Origin: Hyphomicrobiales bacterium
Lineage (GTDB): Bacteria > Pseudomonadota > Alphaproteobacteria > Rhizobiales > Rhizobiaceae
Reading direction: 5' to 3'
NCBI GenBank assembly: GCA_011087605.1
Contig: JAALLE010000036.1
Span: 1-37,440 of the forward strand
Length of the DNA: 37,440 nt
Under the pieces are notes generated by a model. The model saw only the letters and a program-made list of their open reading frames with translations, was not told the DNA's origin and searched no databases. Of this stretch, positions 27,653 to 36,602 are shown in pieces (the first letter of the stretch is position 1; every line of letters starts with the position of its first letter). The position numbers were made by a program, and so were the translations under genes.

Positions 27653-28435
27653 TCAGGCACTTGCCCAGGTTTCCTTGCGTAGTTTTTCAAGTCGGGCATG
27701 ATCTGCAATGTCTGTGGCCTGCATAACGCCGGTTGCAAATTTGTCTGGTTGGTAGTGACCATATTTGTCTTCGCCGCGCACCAAGGTTGCTGAATCCAGG
27801 TCGTGCAGGGTCTGCCGTGCTGATGGATTGATATATTGTACGTTAAAGCCAATGCGCCGGTCGTCGCTTTCGTTCGGCATGGAGGCGTGGAGGGTCCAGC
27901 CGTGATGAAAGCTTGCCTGACCCGGTTCCAGCGGACACATCATCGCCGTTTCTTCGGCAACACCGTCAACCGACTGACCGCGAAACAGAACATTTGACGC
28001 GTCCTGCTTGTCGACATGATCCAGCCGGCCTTGCTTGTGGCTGCCGGGCACCATGCGCATGCAACCGGATACCGGTGTTGCCGCAGATAATGCCAGCCAC
28101 ATGGAGACCTGCTGATCATTGGAAAGCCCCCAATAGGTCAGATCCTGATGCCAGCTCACGTGGGAAGCAGAATTTGCCTCCTTGATGATATAGGTGACGT
28201 CAAACAGCATGATGTCGGGACCAAGTAACTGCTCAACCACGTCCAGCACCGACGGGGTGGTGGCCAGCCCCGCTGCAAAATCCAGCAATGTGTGCATTTT
28301 GGATTTGTAATGCTGATCGCCAAACCGGGATTCCACCGCCTCCAAACGGGCACGGTGATCAGCTGCCTGTTGGGCGGATATGCACCGAACCGGAGAAACA
28401 AAACCATTATCTGAATATTGTTGGGCCAGTGACAT
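27653..28435 (-). CDS. Phytanoyl-CoA dioxygenase (PhyH) family Fe(II)/2-oxoglutarate oxygenase
   Basis: A 260-residue non-haem iron oxygenase. The iron ligands are His96 and Asp98 (SWHQDLTYW) with distal His183 (HHGWTLHAS), and Arg194 is the expected 2-oxoglutarate anchor. The family ranges from ectoine hydroxylase to small N- and O-demethylases and phosphonate hydroxylases. AAGGAG precedes the ATG, 32 bases after the dehydrogenase gene, making it the last gene of the mttB-like/cupin-like/dehydrogenase operon. A role in hydroxylating or demethylating a methylated osmolyte is plausible by position but unproven. Confidence 0.82.
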   Translation of the reverse strand: MSLAQQYSDNGFVSPVRCISAQQAADHRARLEAVESRFGDQHYKSKMHTLLDFAAGLATTPSVLDVVEQLLGPDIMLFDVTYIIKEANSASHVSWHQDLTYWGLSNDQQVSMWLALSAATPVSGCMRMVPGSHKQGRLDHVDKQDASNVLFRGQSVDGVAEETAMMCPLEPGQASFHHGWTLHASMPNESDDRRIGFNVQYINPSARQTLHDLDSATLVRGEDKYGHYQPDKFATGVMQATDIADHARLEKLRKETWASA

Positions 28436-28467
28436 TTCACTTCTCCTTGAATTGAAGACGCGAGGCT

Positions 28468-30942
28468 TTAGCTGAAATCGCCGCGCATGCGTTTGCCAAG
28501 CGGGTCGAAGGGTGGTTCGTCCTGAATCTCAGCTGCACACATGTCGCCAATTATCTCGACCTTCAGCCCCTGTTGCCGGGCAGCAGCAAGGTGTTCGGTA
28601 GGGATGTAGCCGGTGGCCAGCGACTGATCGACAAAGTGTCCGTATCCACCCGACGTGACCCAACCGATCACCTCGTCTCCAAGAAAGATTGGCTCATCGC
28701 CGATGCAGTCCGCATCGGTCGCTCCGGTGACATTCATGCAGATTCGCGTCAGCGGTGGATTTTCCGCATGGGCAAAAACACCTTCCCGACCGACAAAAGT
28801 GTTCTTTTTCTTGGAAACGAAGCGGTCCAGCCCGGCTTCAAAAGGCGTGTAGATGGGGCGGAATTCGCGGAACCATGTTCCGAAATGTTTTTCCAGTCGC
28901 ATCGTCAGCAAGGCGCGCATACCAAACAGCTGGATGCCAAACTCTTCCCCCGCCTGCATGATGCCGTCATAGAGGCGACGCAGATGCTCTGCATCCACCC
29001 AGATTTCGTAACCCAGATCGCCGGAATAGGAGATCCGGTTCAGTTTGGCCGGAACACTGGCAATCACAGTCTCGCGGTAATCCATGAATTTGAACGCGTC
29101 GTTGGAGACATCTTCATCGGTCAGTTTGGCAAGTACCTTTTGAGCGTTGGGTCCGGCGATGGAGAGACCCAGCATTGACAAGTTGAGATTTCGGATCAGC
29201 ACGGAACCATCTTCCGGCAAATGCTCTTCAAACCAGCGCATGTGATAGATTTGCGCCTGACTTGAGCCCCACATCTGAAAACGCTCATTGCCCTTGTTTG
29301 GCCCGGAACGGTCGACGCCGGCAGCGCCAATAGTGAAGTCGCCGTTGATCTTGCCCTCATGGGTAACCATTGAAGTCAGCGCCAAACGGCCAGCCTTGGG
29401 GATGAAATTGGTCATCACATTGGTCAGCCATTCACGGGCGCCGGGGCCGGTGATTTCATATTTGGCGAAGTTGGAAATGTCGGTCAGACCGACATTGTTG
29501 CGGCAATTGAGAACCTCTGCCTTGACGTGTTCGAAATCATTCGAACGGTGGAACGAGAAGATGTCCTGAGCCTCAACCCCTTCTGGAGCATACCAAAGAG
29601 GTGTTTCCAATCCCCAGGAATCCCCCATGACGGCACCATTTGACAGATGCACGTCATATAGGGGGGTGGTCTGGTGTGGCCGGGCGGCGGGCAGTTCTTC
29701 ATTCGGGAAACGGATTCGGAAGCGACGGGAATAGTTTTCCCGAACCTTGGCATTTGTATAGTCGCGGGTAATGTGCGGACCAAAGCGCGAGACATCCATG
29801 CCCCAGATATCATATCCCGGATCGCCATTGACCATCCATTGGGACAGGGCAAGACCAACGCCGCCACCCTGCGAGAAACCGGCCATTACCGCGCAGGCCG
29901 GCCAGTAATTGGGAACCCCGCGCACCGGCCCAACCAGCGGGTTGCCGTCCGGCGCAAAGGTGAAGGGGCCATTGACGATGCGCCGGATACCGGCCCGTTC
30001 GAATGCCGGGAAGTGCTTGAAACCGACTTCAAGGGACGGGGCAATACGGTCCAGATCAGGGTTGAGAAGTTCCTGGGCAAAATCCCATGGCGTATCCTTG
30101 GGAGACCAGGGAGTTGCCTGTTTTTCATAGGTGCCGAGCAACATTCCGTCGCGTTCCTGGCGAATGTAAATTTCGCCGGAAAAATCAATTGCGTGGACAA
30201 CTTCCTTCCCGGTTGATTCATTGATTTCGGCAACTTCCGGCATAGCTTCGGTCAACAGATAATGGTGTTCCATGGCGAGAACCGGCAGTTCCACACCGAC
30301 CATGCGACCGACTTCGCGGGCCCACAATCCACCGGCATTGACGACATGATCCGCCGTGATTGTTCCCTTGTTGGTGACGATGTTCCAAACCGATTTGGTC
30401 TCGTCCCAGTTGAGTTCCTCTACCTTGCACTGTAATTCAATTTCTGCGCCCCCAATACGGGCGGATTTGGCATAGGCATTGGTGGTGCCATAGGGGTCGA
30501 GATGACCTTCAATCGGATCCCACATGGCACCGACAAAATATTCCTCTTCCAGCAGTGGCAAGATTTCCTTGGCTTCTGCCGTTGAAATAATCTCGGTTTC
30601 CATGCCCAGGTAGCGGCCACGGGCATGGCTCATTTTCAGCCATTCGAGACGATCCTGATTTTCCGCAAGCGCCACGCCGCCGGTCAGGTGGAGGCCACAT
30701 TTTTCACCGGATATCGCTTCAAGTTCATCGTAGAGATCGATCGTATACGCCTGAAGCTTCGCCACATTGGGATCACCATTGAGTGTATGGAAACCACCCG
30801 CGGCATGCCAGGTCGAACCACAGGTAAGCTGATCACGTTCCAGCAGGACAACGTCCTTCCATCCGGCCTTTGTCAGATGGTAAAGGACCGAACATCCGAC
30901 CACGCCTCCGCCGATAACGACTGCCTGTGCATGAGATTTCAT
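28468..30942 (-). CDS. Dimethylglycine/sarcosine dehydrogenase-like flavoprotein with GcvT-like C-terminus (copy 2)
   Basis: An 824-residue relative of the dehydrogenase at 224-2740, with the same layout. FAD motif GGGVVG is at 11-16 and STWHAAG at 43-49 with His46, the candidate covalent FAD site. A GcvT-like folate half starts near residue 430, with GMRALLTMRLEKHFGTW in the C-terminal part. The two copies share the scaffold but differ across most of the substrate half, for example GGFHTLNGD here against GLLPLFNMS in copy 1 after the FAD histidine. Different N-methyl substrates are therefore likely. It starts inside the stop of the small cupin-like gene (ATGA overlap) and sits between that gene and the PhyH-family gene. 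Confidence 0.88.
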   Translation of the reverse strand: MKSHAQAVVIGGGVVGCSVLYHLTKAGWKDVVLLERDQLTCGSTWHAAGGFHTLNGDPNVAKLQAYTIDLYDELEAISGEKCGLHLTGGVALAENQDRLEWLKMSHARGRYLGMETEIISTAEAKEILPLLEEEYFVGAMWDPIEGHLDPYGTTNAYAKSARIGGAEIELQCKVEELNWDETKSVWNIVTNKGTITADHVVNAGGLWAREVGRMVGVELPVLAMEHHYLLTEAMPEVAEINESTGKEVVHAIDFSGEIYIRQERDGMLLGTYEKQATPWSPKDTPWDFAQELLNPDLDRIAPSLEVGFKHFPAFERAGIRRIVNGPFTFAPDGNPLVGPVRGVPNYWPACAVMAGFSQGGGVGLALSQWMVNGDPGYDIWGMDVSRFGPHITRDYTNAKVRENYSRRFRIRFPNEELPAARPHQTTPLYDVHLSNGAVMGDSWGLETPLWYAPEGVEAQDIFSFHRSNDFEHVKAEVLNCRNNVGLTDISNFAKYEITGPGAREWLTNVMTNFIPKAGRLALTSMVTHEGKINGDFTIGAAGVDRSGPNKGNERFQMWGSSQAQIYHMRWFEEHLPEDGSVLIRNLNLSMLGLSIAGPNAQKVLAKLTDEDVSNDAFKFMDYRETVIASVPAKLNRISYSGDLGYEIWVDAEHLRRLYDGIMQAGEEFGIQLFGMRALLTMRLEKHFGTWFREFRPIYTPFEAGLDRFVSKKKNTFVGREGVFAHAENPPLTRICMNVTGATDADCIGDEPIFLGDEVIGWVTSGGYGHFVDQSLATGYIPTEHLAAARQQGLKVEIIGDMCAAEIQDEPPFDPLGKRMRGDFS

Positions 30943-31292
30943 TTGGTATTCTCCAAGATGGGGGCGTCACCGCCCTGATAATTGTAATTTTCATTGGCCA
31001 CGTCACCCGCCCGGACCCAAACAGCCAACAGGTCCGAATGAGTGGTTCGACTGGCGTGAGGTTGATAACTCGCGTGATGCATGCGGTCACCGGAAGGGCT
31101 CAAAGTATTGGTTGATCCTTCTTTATACCATTCCGCCTGGCCGGCAATTTTCACAAACAATCCTTCGGCAGGGCAGGTTGGTGTGGCATGACGGCGTAAT
31201 GTATCTGACCCGATGCGGGCGATATCTTCTTTGCCCCTATCCAGCCGGTCTGCCTGGGACTGAAACATGTTGGAAAAACCCAAATCAGCCAT
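30939..31292 (-). CDS. Small cupin-like protein, possibly a shortened DMSP-lyase-type cupin
   Basis: A 117-residue protein tightly packed between the second mttB-like gene (stop 2 bases before its ATG) and the dehydrogenase gene (ATGA overlap), which supports it as a real gene. Residues 40-105 read like the second half of a cupin of the DMSP-lyase family (PF16867 type): PAEGLFVKIAGQAEW, then DRMHHASYQPHASRT with His72, His73 and His79, and DLLAVWVRAGD. The usual first histidine cluster before PAE is not evident, only His35, and the chain is about half the normal length. It could be a small metal-binding subunit, a stand-alone cupin or a decaying lyase. Family placement is by eye and tentative. 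Confidence 0.62.
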   Translation of the reverse strand: MADLGFSNMFQSQADRLDRGKEDIARIGSDTLRRHATPTCPAEGLFVKIAGQAEWYKEGSTNTLSPSGDRMHHASYQPHASRTTHSDLLAVWVRAGDVANENYNYQGGDAPILENTK

Positions 31293-31294
31293 GG

Positions 31295-32890
31295 CTAAAA
31301 ATCGGTTGGTGCACCGCCTTCTTCCTTGCGTTTTGCGACAAATGTCTGGAGTTCCTCATCAATTGCCTGATCGAGTTCTGGCGGCTCGAATTCTTCCAGA
31401 ATCTGCTTGTACAATGCGTTGGCCCGATCATGGGTCCACACCGACCCGCGTTCTTCAAAATTCTCGTAGTTGTTCCAGTCCGACAGGAATGGATTATAGA
31501 AGGCATTCTCGTAACGGTCCTGAGTGTGTTGAATGCCGAAGAAATGCCCGTTGGGACCAACTTCCTTCATGGCATCGAATGCAAGGGTCGCATCGTCAAC
31601 AACCATCGGATTGAGATAGGACTGAAACTGCTGCAGCACTTCGCAATCCATGACGAATTTTTCAAACGAAGCGCACAGCCCACCTTCAAGCCATCCGGCC
31701 GCGTGATAAACAACATTGGTGCCGCTGGTGATCACTGCCCACATGGAATTCATGTATTCCCACATGCTTTGTCCATCGGGCACATTTGCAGCGCAAACTC
31801 CGGAGGACCGCATCGGCAGACCATAATAGCGGGCCATCTGGCCGGTTATCTGGGTCGCCCGGACATAATCAGGAGTGCCAAAGGCCGGTGCGCCGGTTTT
31901 CATGTCAACATTGGAGGTGAATGTGCCAATGGCTGAGGCACAGCCGGGGCGAATACACTGGATCAATACGATTGCCACAAGCGCCTCTGCCAGCGATTGA
32001 GTGACCGCCCCGACCATCGTGACCGGCGCCATGGCGCCAGCCAGAGTGAAGGGGGTGACAATGGTTGGCTGACCGCGACGGGCCAGCCGCATCATGCCGT
32101 CGAGCATGGGAAAGTCGTGCTTCAGAGGCGAGGTCGAGTTGATATTGGTGTACATGCGGGGCGAGGCATCAAATTCCTCGTGGGTCAGACCACCGGCAAT
32201 GCGGGTCATTTCCATGACGTCTTCAACGCGCTCTTTGCCCAGCGAATAGGCGTGCACAACCTTGTCGGTCAAAGTCAGCTTGTCATAGAGGCAGTCGAGG
32301 TGACGGACCGACGGATGGATGTCCATCGGTTCCACCGGATAGCCCCCGGCAAAGTGCAGGCAGTTGAAATATTGCGTCAGGCGCAAGAAGTTCTTGTAAT
32401 CCTCCCGGGTGCCGGTGCGACGCCCGTTGTCCAGATCAGAACAATTGGGCGGGCTGGACACATTGCCAAATATCAGATGTTTGCTGCCAATGGTGATCTG
32501 ACGGTCCAGATTGCGTGGCGTCAGGGTGAATTGCGAAGGCGCCAGGGCGATTTTTTCCATCACCATATCGCGCCCCATTCGGACATTTTCACCCGTTACC
32601 GTTGCCCCGTGCTGGCGCAGAATTTCAGCCGCTTCGGGATTGAGAAATTCAATGCCGATTTCCTCCAGAGCCCGCATCGCCGTGTCGTGGATTTTTTCAA
32701 CCCCTTCAGCGTCAATCGGTTCGGTTGGCTGGTCGTTGTTGATAATCGTCTGCCAGGGATACTGGCGGATGGCCGGTCCGCCGCGTCTGGCATTGCCTTC
32801 GCGCCCACCACTGCGTGTGCGACGGCGCGTGTTGCGCTTTCCTCCACTGTCCGGTGATGTCGACTGAGTTGCTGCATCGGTATCGGTCAT
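31295..32890 (-). CDS. MttB-superfamily corrinoid methyltransferase, non-pyrrolysine (copy 2)
   Basis: A 531-residue MttB-family protein without an in-frame amber codon. EEIGIEFLNPEAAEIL near residue 85, HAAGWLEGGL near 403 and GPNGHFFGIQHTQ near 455 match copy 1 and the family. The ATG at 32890 follows AGGAGG with 8 bases between and is preferred over an in-frame upstream ATG at 32977. Residues 17-43 form an Arg/Gly-rich tail (RNTRRRTRSGGREGNARRGG). First gene of an operon with the cupin-like, dehydrogenase and PhyH-family genes, and divergent from the alcohol dehydrogenase. It has no corrinoid protein of its own nearby, so it presumably uses the one encoded at 13943-14644. Its substrate is unknown. 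Confidence 0.9.
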   Translation of the reverse strand: MTDTDAATQSTSPDSGGKRNTRRRTRSGGREGNARRGGPAIRQYPWQTIINNDQPTEPIDAEGVEKIHDTAMRALEEIGIEFLNPEAAEILRQHGATVTGENVRMGRDMVMEKIALAPSQFTLTPRNLDRQITIGSKHLIFGNVSSPPNCSDLDNGRRTGTREDYKNFLRLTQYFNCLHFAGGYPVEPMDIHPSVRHLDCLYDKLTLTDKVVHAYSLGKERVEDVMEMTRIAGGLTHEEFDASPRMYTNINSTSPLKHDFPMLDGMMRLARRGQPTIVTPFTLAGAMAPVTMVGAVTQSLAEALVAIVLIQCIRPGCASAIGTFTSNVDMKTGAPAFGTPDYVRATQITGQMARYYGLPMRSSGVCAANVPDGQSMWEYMNSMWAVITSGTNVVYHAAGWLEGGLCASFEKFVMDCEVLQQFQSYLNPMVVDDATLAFDAMKEVGPNGHFFGIQHTQDRYENAFYNPFLSDWNNYENFEERGSVWTHDRANALYKQILEEFEPPELDQAIDEELQTFVAKRKEEGGAPTDF

Positions 32891-32898
32891 CAATATAT

Positions 32899-32904
32899 CC
32901 TCCT
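32899..32904 (-). promoter_or_regulatory. Ribosome binding site that fixes the start of the second mttB-like gene
   Basis: AGGAGG on the minus strand, 8 bases before the ATG at 32890. A perfect Shine-Dalgarno at ideal spacing, so the in-frame ATG 87 bases upstream is unlikely to be used. Confidence 0.8.
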
Positions 32905-33096
32905 GCAAGGCGCGGACTTGCCCGACCATTGTGGGTTTCCGGTACCGCAACAGTGACGGATGCACGACGCCAGCCAACAGGAAAGCGACATGCTGTGTGT
33001 TGGTTTAGAAAAAACGACTCGTTAAGCCGTGTGAAGGATTGAAATCCACAGGGCTCGCCGCCAAAGTCGCGCCACTTGAATCGGGTAACCATCAAC

Positions 33097-34245
33097 ATGA
33101 CCGCATTTTCCCTGACCAAACACCCTTCAATGATCCTGGCTCCTGGTGCTTCGAAAGAACTCGGTGTTCGGGTTACCGAAACCACCGGTGAAGGCAGCCG
33201 TGTCCTGATGGTTTGCGACCCGGCGCTGGTCAAAATGGGTCTGGCCGAACCGCTGGTTGAGAGCCTCAAAGAGCAGCGGCATGAAGTTATATTATTCGAT
33301 GACCTGCAAAGCGACCCGAAGGAAAAGTCGGTCAATGATGCGACCAGAATTGCCCATGAAAACCAGACTGATTGCATTGTCGGCATGGGGGGTGGCTCGG
33401 CACTGGATACCAGCAAGGTGGTCGCTGCGCTGGCACATACGGGTGAAAGTTGCGAACCCTACAGGCTGGCGCTGAGCCAATTACCGTTTCGCAAGACCGG
33501 GCTGATAACCCTGCCGACAACCGCCGGAACCGGCAGTGAAACCACCGGCACGTCGATAATTTCCCAACCGGATGGTGTTAAAAACTGGTTTTGGGGGCCG
33601 CCCTTGAAGCCGGATATGGCGTTGATGGATCCAGAGCTGACCATTGGTCTGCCCGCTTATTGGACTTTATATACAGGTCTTGATGCGCTGGTTCACAGCA
33701 TTGAGTCGCGAACCAACCGATATCGCTACGAAGAAAACGACCGACTGGCCGAGGAGGGGATTGTGCAGGCAGTTGCTCATCTGGTGGAGGCGGTCAAAAA
33801 CCCAACTTCAATTGAGGCGCGCACCGGCATGATGCTGGCGGCGGCATATGGTGGGTTGGCGATTGCCAATACGGGCTGCGCGGTTGCCCACAATATTGGA
33901 CATGCCCTAGGCTCGCTCGCCCAGGTCCCCCATGGCCGGGCTGTCAGCGTTGCACTGGCCCAGACCATGGAATGGACGATTGAAGGCAATCCGAAGGCGT
34001 TTGAACGCGTGGCAGAATTGCTTGGGGGCAAGAAAATCTCCGACATCAGCGACAAACTGCATGGGTTGGCTGAGGCGTGTGGAGAATCTCTGACGCTGAG
34101 CAGCGAGGAGAAATCCAGGCTTTCCCAGCAGACCCTGGCGGATGACATGGTGGCTGACGCCAATATCGCGATGCTGGAAGCAACCGCGCGTGATGCAACG
34201 CGAAATGATGTGGAGCAGCTTGCCGAACGCGTAATGGCTGCCTGA
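33097..34245 (+). CDS. Iron-containing alcohol dehydrogenase
   Basis: A 382-residue group III (iron-type) alcohol dehydrogenase. GMGGGSALDTSK near residue 93 binds NAD. LPTTAGTGSETTGTS follows, and the metal ligands are Asp196 and His200 (GLDALVHSIES) with the later histidines in AHNIGHALG and PHGRA. The ATG at 33097 is chosen because it gives the usual family N-terminus. A TTG at 33076 is also in frame. It is divergent from the second mttB-like operon across about 200 bases, so they may share regulation. It could oxidise a hydroxyalkanoate such as 3-hydroxypropionate (DddB-type role next to DMSP genes) or handle another alcohol; sequence alone does not decide. Confidence 0.88.
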   Translation: MTAFSLTKHPSMILAPGASKELGVRVTETTGEGSRVLMVCDPALVKMGLAEPLVESLKEQRHEVILFDDLQSDPKEKSVNDATRIAHENQTDCIVGMGGGSALDTSKVVAALAHTGESCEPYRLALSQLPFRKTGLITLPTTAGTGSETTGTSIISQPDGVKNWFWGPPLKPDMALMDPELTIGLPAYWTLYTGLDALVHSIESRTNRYRYEENDRLAEEGIVQAVAHLVEAVKNPTSIEARTGMMLAAAYGGLAIANTGCAVAHNIGHALGSLAQVPHGRAVSVALAQTMEWTIEGNPKAFERVAELLGGKKISDISDKLHGLAEACGESLTLSSEEKSRLSQQTLADDMVADANIAMLEATARDATRNDVEQLAERVMAA

Positions 34246-34259
34246 TAGACCGTCTTTGA

Positions 34260-34279
34260 GGGCGCCCGAGAGAGCGCCC
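34260..34279. terminator. Hairpin between convergent genes
   Basis: GGGCGC at 34260-34265 and GCGCCC at 34274-34279 with an 8-base loop, in the 46-base gap between the alcohol dehydrogenase stop and the end of the convergent repeat-protein gene. A short bidirectional terminator is likely. The T-run is weak on both strands. Confidence 0.5.
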
Positions 34280-34291
34280 CCAAAATATTAT

Positions 34292-35647
34292 CTAGCAGCC
34301 GCCGATTGCTCTTCTGCCCGTGCGGTTACCCAAGCGGTCGTAGGCCCAGCGGTATTTGGTGTTGCGGTAGCAGCCTTCAACAAACATGGTTGTCGATTCT
34401 GCCCCGCGACGCTCCAGCGTTTTCAACAACTCGAGCACCGTGCTGGAAACACAGTTGCCGCTATCGCGTTGGCTGACGATCTTGCCGATCGAGTTGATGC
34501 GGATGGTCGTTTTTACGTCGTCTCGGCAGACATTGGCAGTCCAACCGTTGTTCGACTGGCGCACATCAACATTCAAATAGCCGTCTTTGACAAATCGATC
34601 TTCAAGCATCTGCTTGGTGACCGGAGGTGCACAAGTGCCGACATTTTCCTGTTTGCTGATACGGCCATAACGGTCGACTAAAAGTTCCACCAAATTCCTG
34701 CCTTTGCATGCCTCAACCAGATAAGGGGTGCGGCTGCCGCGCAGGACCTTGACCTGATCATAGCCTTCTTTGCGCATCAATCTGCCGAGGTTTGCCGGGT
34801 CAATTGGCCTGGCGCAGGTGTCAATACGGGTTTCGTTGCGCAGACGACCAAAGCGGCCAATGGTGATTTCAATCTTGTCACCAGCCTTGCAACCATGGGC
34901 AATATAGGGTGGACGACGGCGGTCGATGATTTCAATGCGGCTATAGCCGTTATCTTCGAGCAATTGTGCGAGATTGGCGGGATTGATCTGCTGACGGCAC
35001 CGTCCGATACGATTCTCAGAACGAATGCCACCGCGCCGGTTCAGCTCGATGGTGACGCGATCATTGTTGCGGCAGGCTTCAGCTGCATACCGCGGTGGCT
35101 GATCGTCAATAACTTCAATCCGGCGATATCCATTTCGCTCCAGAATGCGGGTGATCTGACGTGCGGTCAGTGCGTCAGGTCCGCAAGAGCCGCTGCGTTT
35201 ACGGTCGGTAACCTTGCCGCGCCGATTGAATTCAAACTGATATTGACGATTGTTGCGGCATGCAGTCGCAACAATCGAATTGCCGCGGCGTTGGGCATCT
35301 ACCCGGTCATAGCCTTCCCGTTCCAGGAATTGTCTGGCATCAGCTCTTGAATATCTGGCCTGATCGGTCCTGGGACATTTGCCAATTTTGTTGCTGCTGG
35401 TGATTTTGCCAAGAATGCTGACTTTCACCAGATATTTGTCAGAGCCTTTGCAAGCTTCCGCACGCACAATGGTCAGTCCACGGCTTTTGATCACCGCATT
35501 GCGATAACCGGCACCCCGCAGGATCTGGATAACCTGGCGATCATCACCTCCCAAAGTTATGGTCTGGGCGCTCGCCTGATGCGAGATGGTCATTGTCGAG
35601 ATGACAAGACATAGAGACAGAAAAAGCCTGGCAAAGGAGTGCGACAT
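34292..35647 (-). CDS. Secreted seven-repeat cysteine protein of unknown function
   Basis: A 451-residue exported protein. Residues 1-27 are a signal peptide (LFLSLCLVISTM core, cleavage likely after ASA27). The mature part has seven repeats of about 50-70 residues. Each has a helix-like half (for example ITRILERNGYRRIEVID) and then a strand-rich half bounded by two cysteines exactly 25 positions apart (C-x24-C in all seven). The first pair is Cys66/Cys91 and the last cysteine is the final residue. A conserved Gly lies near the middle of each pair (NRRGK, GRFGR, DRYGR). The half-repeats recall PepSY-type modules, and one disulfide per repeat is expected in the periplasm. Function unknown. It is strongly basic and stands alone. 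Confidence 0.82.
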   Translation of the reverse strand: MSHSFARLFLSLCLVISTMTISHQASAQTITLGGDDRQVIQILRGAGYRNAVIKSRGLTIVRAEACKGSDKYLVKVSILGKITSSNKIGKCPRTDQARYSRADARQFLEREGYDRVDAQRRGNSIVATACRNNRQYQFEFNRRGKVTDRKRSGSCGPDALTARQITRILERNGYRRIEVIDDQPPRYAAEACRNNDRVTIELNRRGGIRSENRIGRCRQQINPANLAQLLEDNGYSRIEIIDRRRPPYIAHGCKAGDKIEITIGRFGRLRNETRIDTCARPIDPANLGRLMRKEGYDQVKVLRGSRTPYLVEACKGRNLVELLVDRYGRISKQENVGTCAPPVTKQMLEDRFVKDGYLNVDVRQSNNGWTANVCRDDVKTTIRINSIGKIVSQRDSGNCVSSTVLELLKTLERRGAESTTMFVEGCYRNTKYRWAYDRLGNRTGRRAIGGC

Positions 35648-35781
35648 ATTATCCTCCAGATGGATGCGGTTGCTCGTGTAAATTCGAGTGAAGATGACGT
35701 AACGTTATTTGTCAATTGTTGTGCGGCGTTCGGGCCATCTTGGTGTTTTTTTCATCCACAAGCGGTTGGAAGGTTTGCGCG

Positions 35782-35810
35782 TTGTGAAATTTTTAAGATT
35801 TCGATACAGT
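35782..35810 (+). promoter_or_regulatory. Possible sigma-70 promoter of the ParA-like pair
   Basis: TTGTGA at 35782-35787 and TACAGT at 35805-35810 with a 17-base spacer, about 36 bases before the ATG of the first ParA-like gene. Fair match only, but spacing and position are right. Confidence 0.35.
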
Positions 35811-35845
35811 GAATTAGAAGTTATTGCATTAATGAAGGCGATTTT

Positions 35846-36598
35846 ATGAAGCATTCTATGATTTTGGTGGGCGCCGACAAAGGCGGTGTCGGCAAAACCA
35901 CCCTTTCGCGGGCTTTGCTGGATTATCTGGAACGCAACAACGTTTTGGTGCGCGCCTTCGATACGGAAAACCCCCGGGGCACGCTTAATCGCTTTTATCC
36001 GACTAAGGCCACGGTGATCGATCTGGCAAATGTTGCAGATCAGATGCGCATTCTGGATACGATGGAATCAGCTGCTGAACAGGTAACCATCGTTGACCTT
36101 AAAGCCGGCAATCTGTCATCTGCGCTGGATATTTTTGATCGCATCGGTGTGCTCGAAGCGGCCAAGGACGGGTTGTTTGACCTAGGCCTTATGCATGTGG
36201 TTGGCCCATCCATTGCCTCGCTCGATGAAATGAATGAAGTGGCCAAATATACCAACGGGTTGGATTATGTTGTGGCCCGCAATTTCATCAATGAGACCAA
36301 TTTCTTTGAGTGGGACGAAACGACCTACAACAAGTATTTTGCCAGACTGCCCAATGCCAAAGAGATCGAAGTGCCGAAACTCAATGAGATGGCCTATGAG
36401 CAGGTCGATCTGGCGGGTGTCACATTTACCGATTTTATCGCCAACAAGTCGGCCAAGGGCGAAGATGCGGACTTTTCCTTCGTGTTGCGCGGCTATGTGC
36501 GCAAATGGATCCAAGATCTGGACGCTGAATTAAGCCAGCTCGACATGATCAAATCAGTTATGGCAGCCAAAAGGTCCAACGCGTCGGGAGATTCCTGA
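35846..36598 (+). CDS. ParA/MinD-like P-loop ATPase
   Basis: A 250-residue ATPase with a deviant Walker A, DKGGVGKTT at residues 11-19, where Lys12 is the signature lysine of the ParA/MinD/SIMIBI class and Lys17 the P-loop lysine. TIVDLKAGN near residue 80 fits Walker B. It has no N-terminal DNA-binding domain, as in small ParA or plasmid-type proteins. Beyond residue 100 it diverges from chromosome-partition ParA, and no parB-like gene is next to it. AAGG precedes the ATG. It is followed after 4 bases by a second, related ATPase gene. The role (partition, positioning of a complex, or other) is unknown. Confidence 0.78.
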   Translation: MKHSMILVGADKGGVGKTTLSRALLDYLERNNVLVRAFDTENPRGTLNRFYPTKATVIDLANVADQMRILDTMESAAEQVTIVDLKAGNLSSALDIFDRIGVLEAAKDGLFDLGLMHVVGPSIASLDEMNEVAKYTNGLDYVVARNFINETNFFEWDETTYNKYFARLPNAKEIEVPKLNEMAYEQVDLAGVTFTDFIANKSAKGEDADFSFVLRGYVRKWIQDLDAELSQLDMIKSVMAAKRSNASGDS

Positions 36599-36602
36599 GC
36601 AT

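Noticed and set aside
31112-32857. Long plus-strand open frames opposite the second mttB-like gene
   Set aside because: They are shadows of the minus-strand operon, which has clear motifs, a strong AGGAGG start and tight gene packing.
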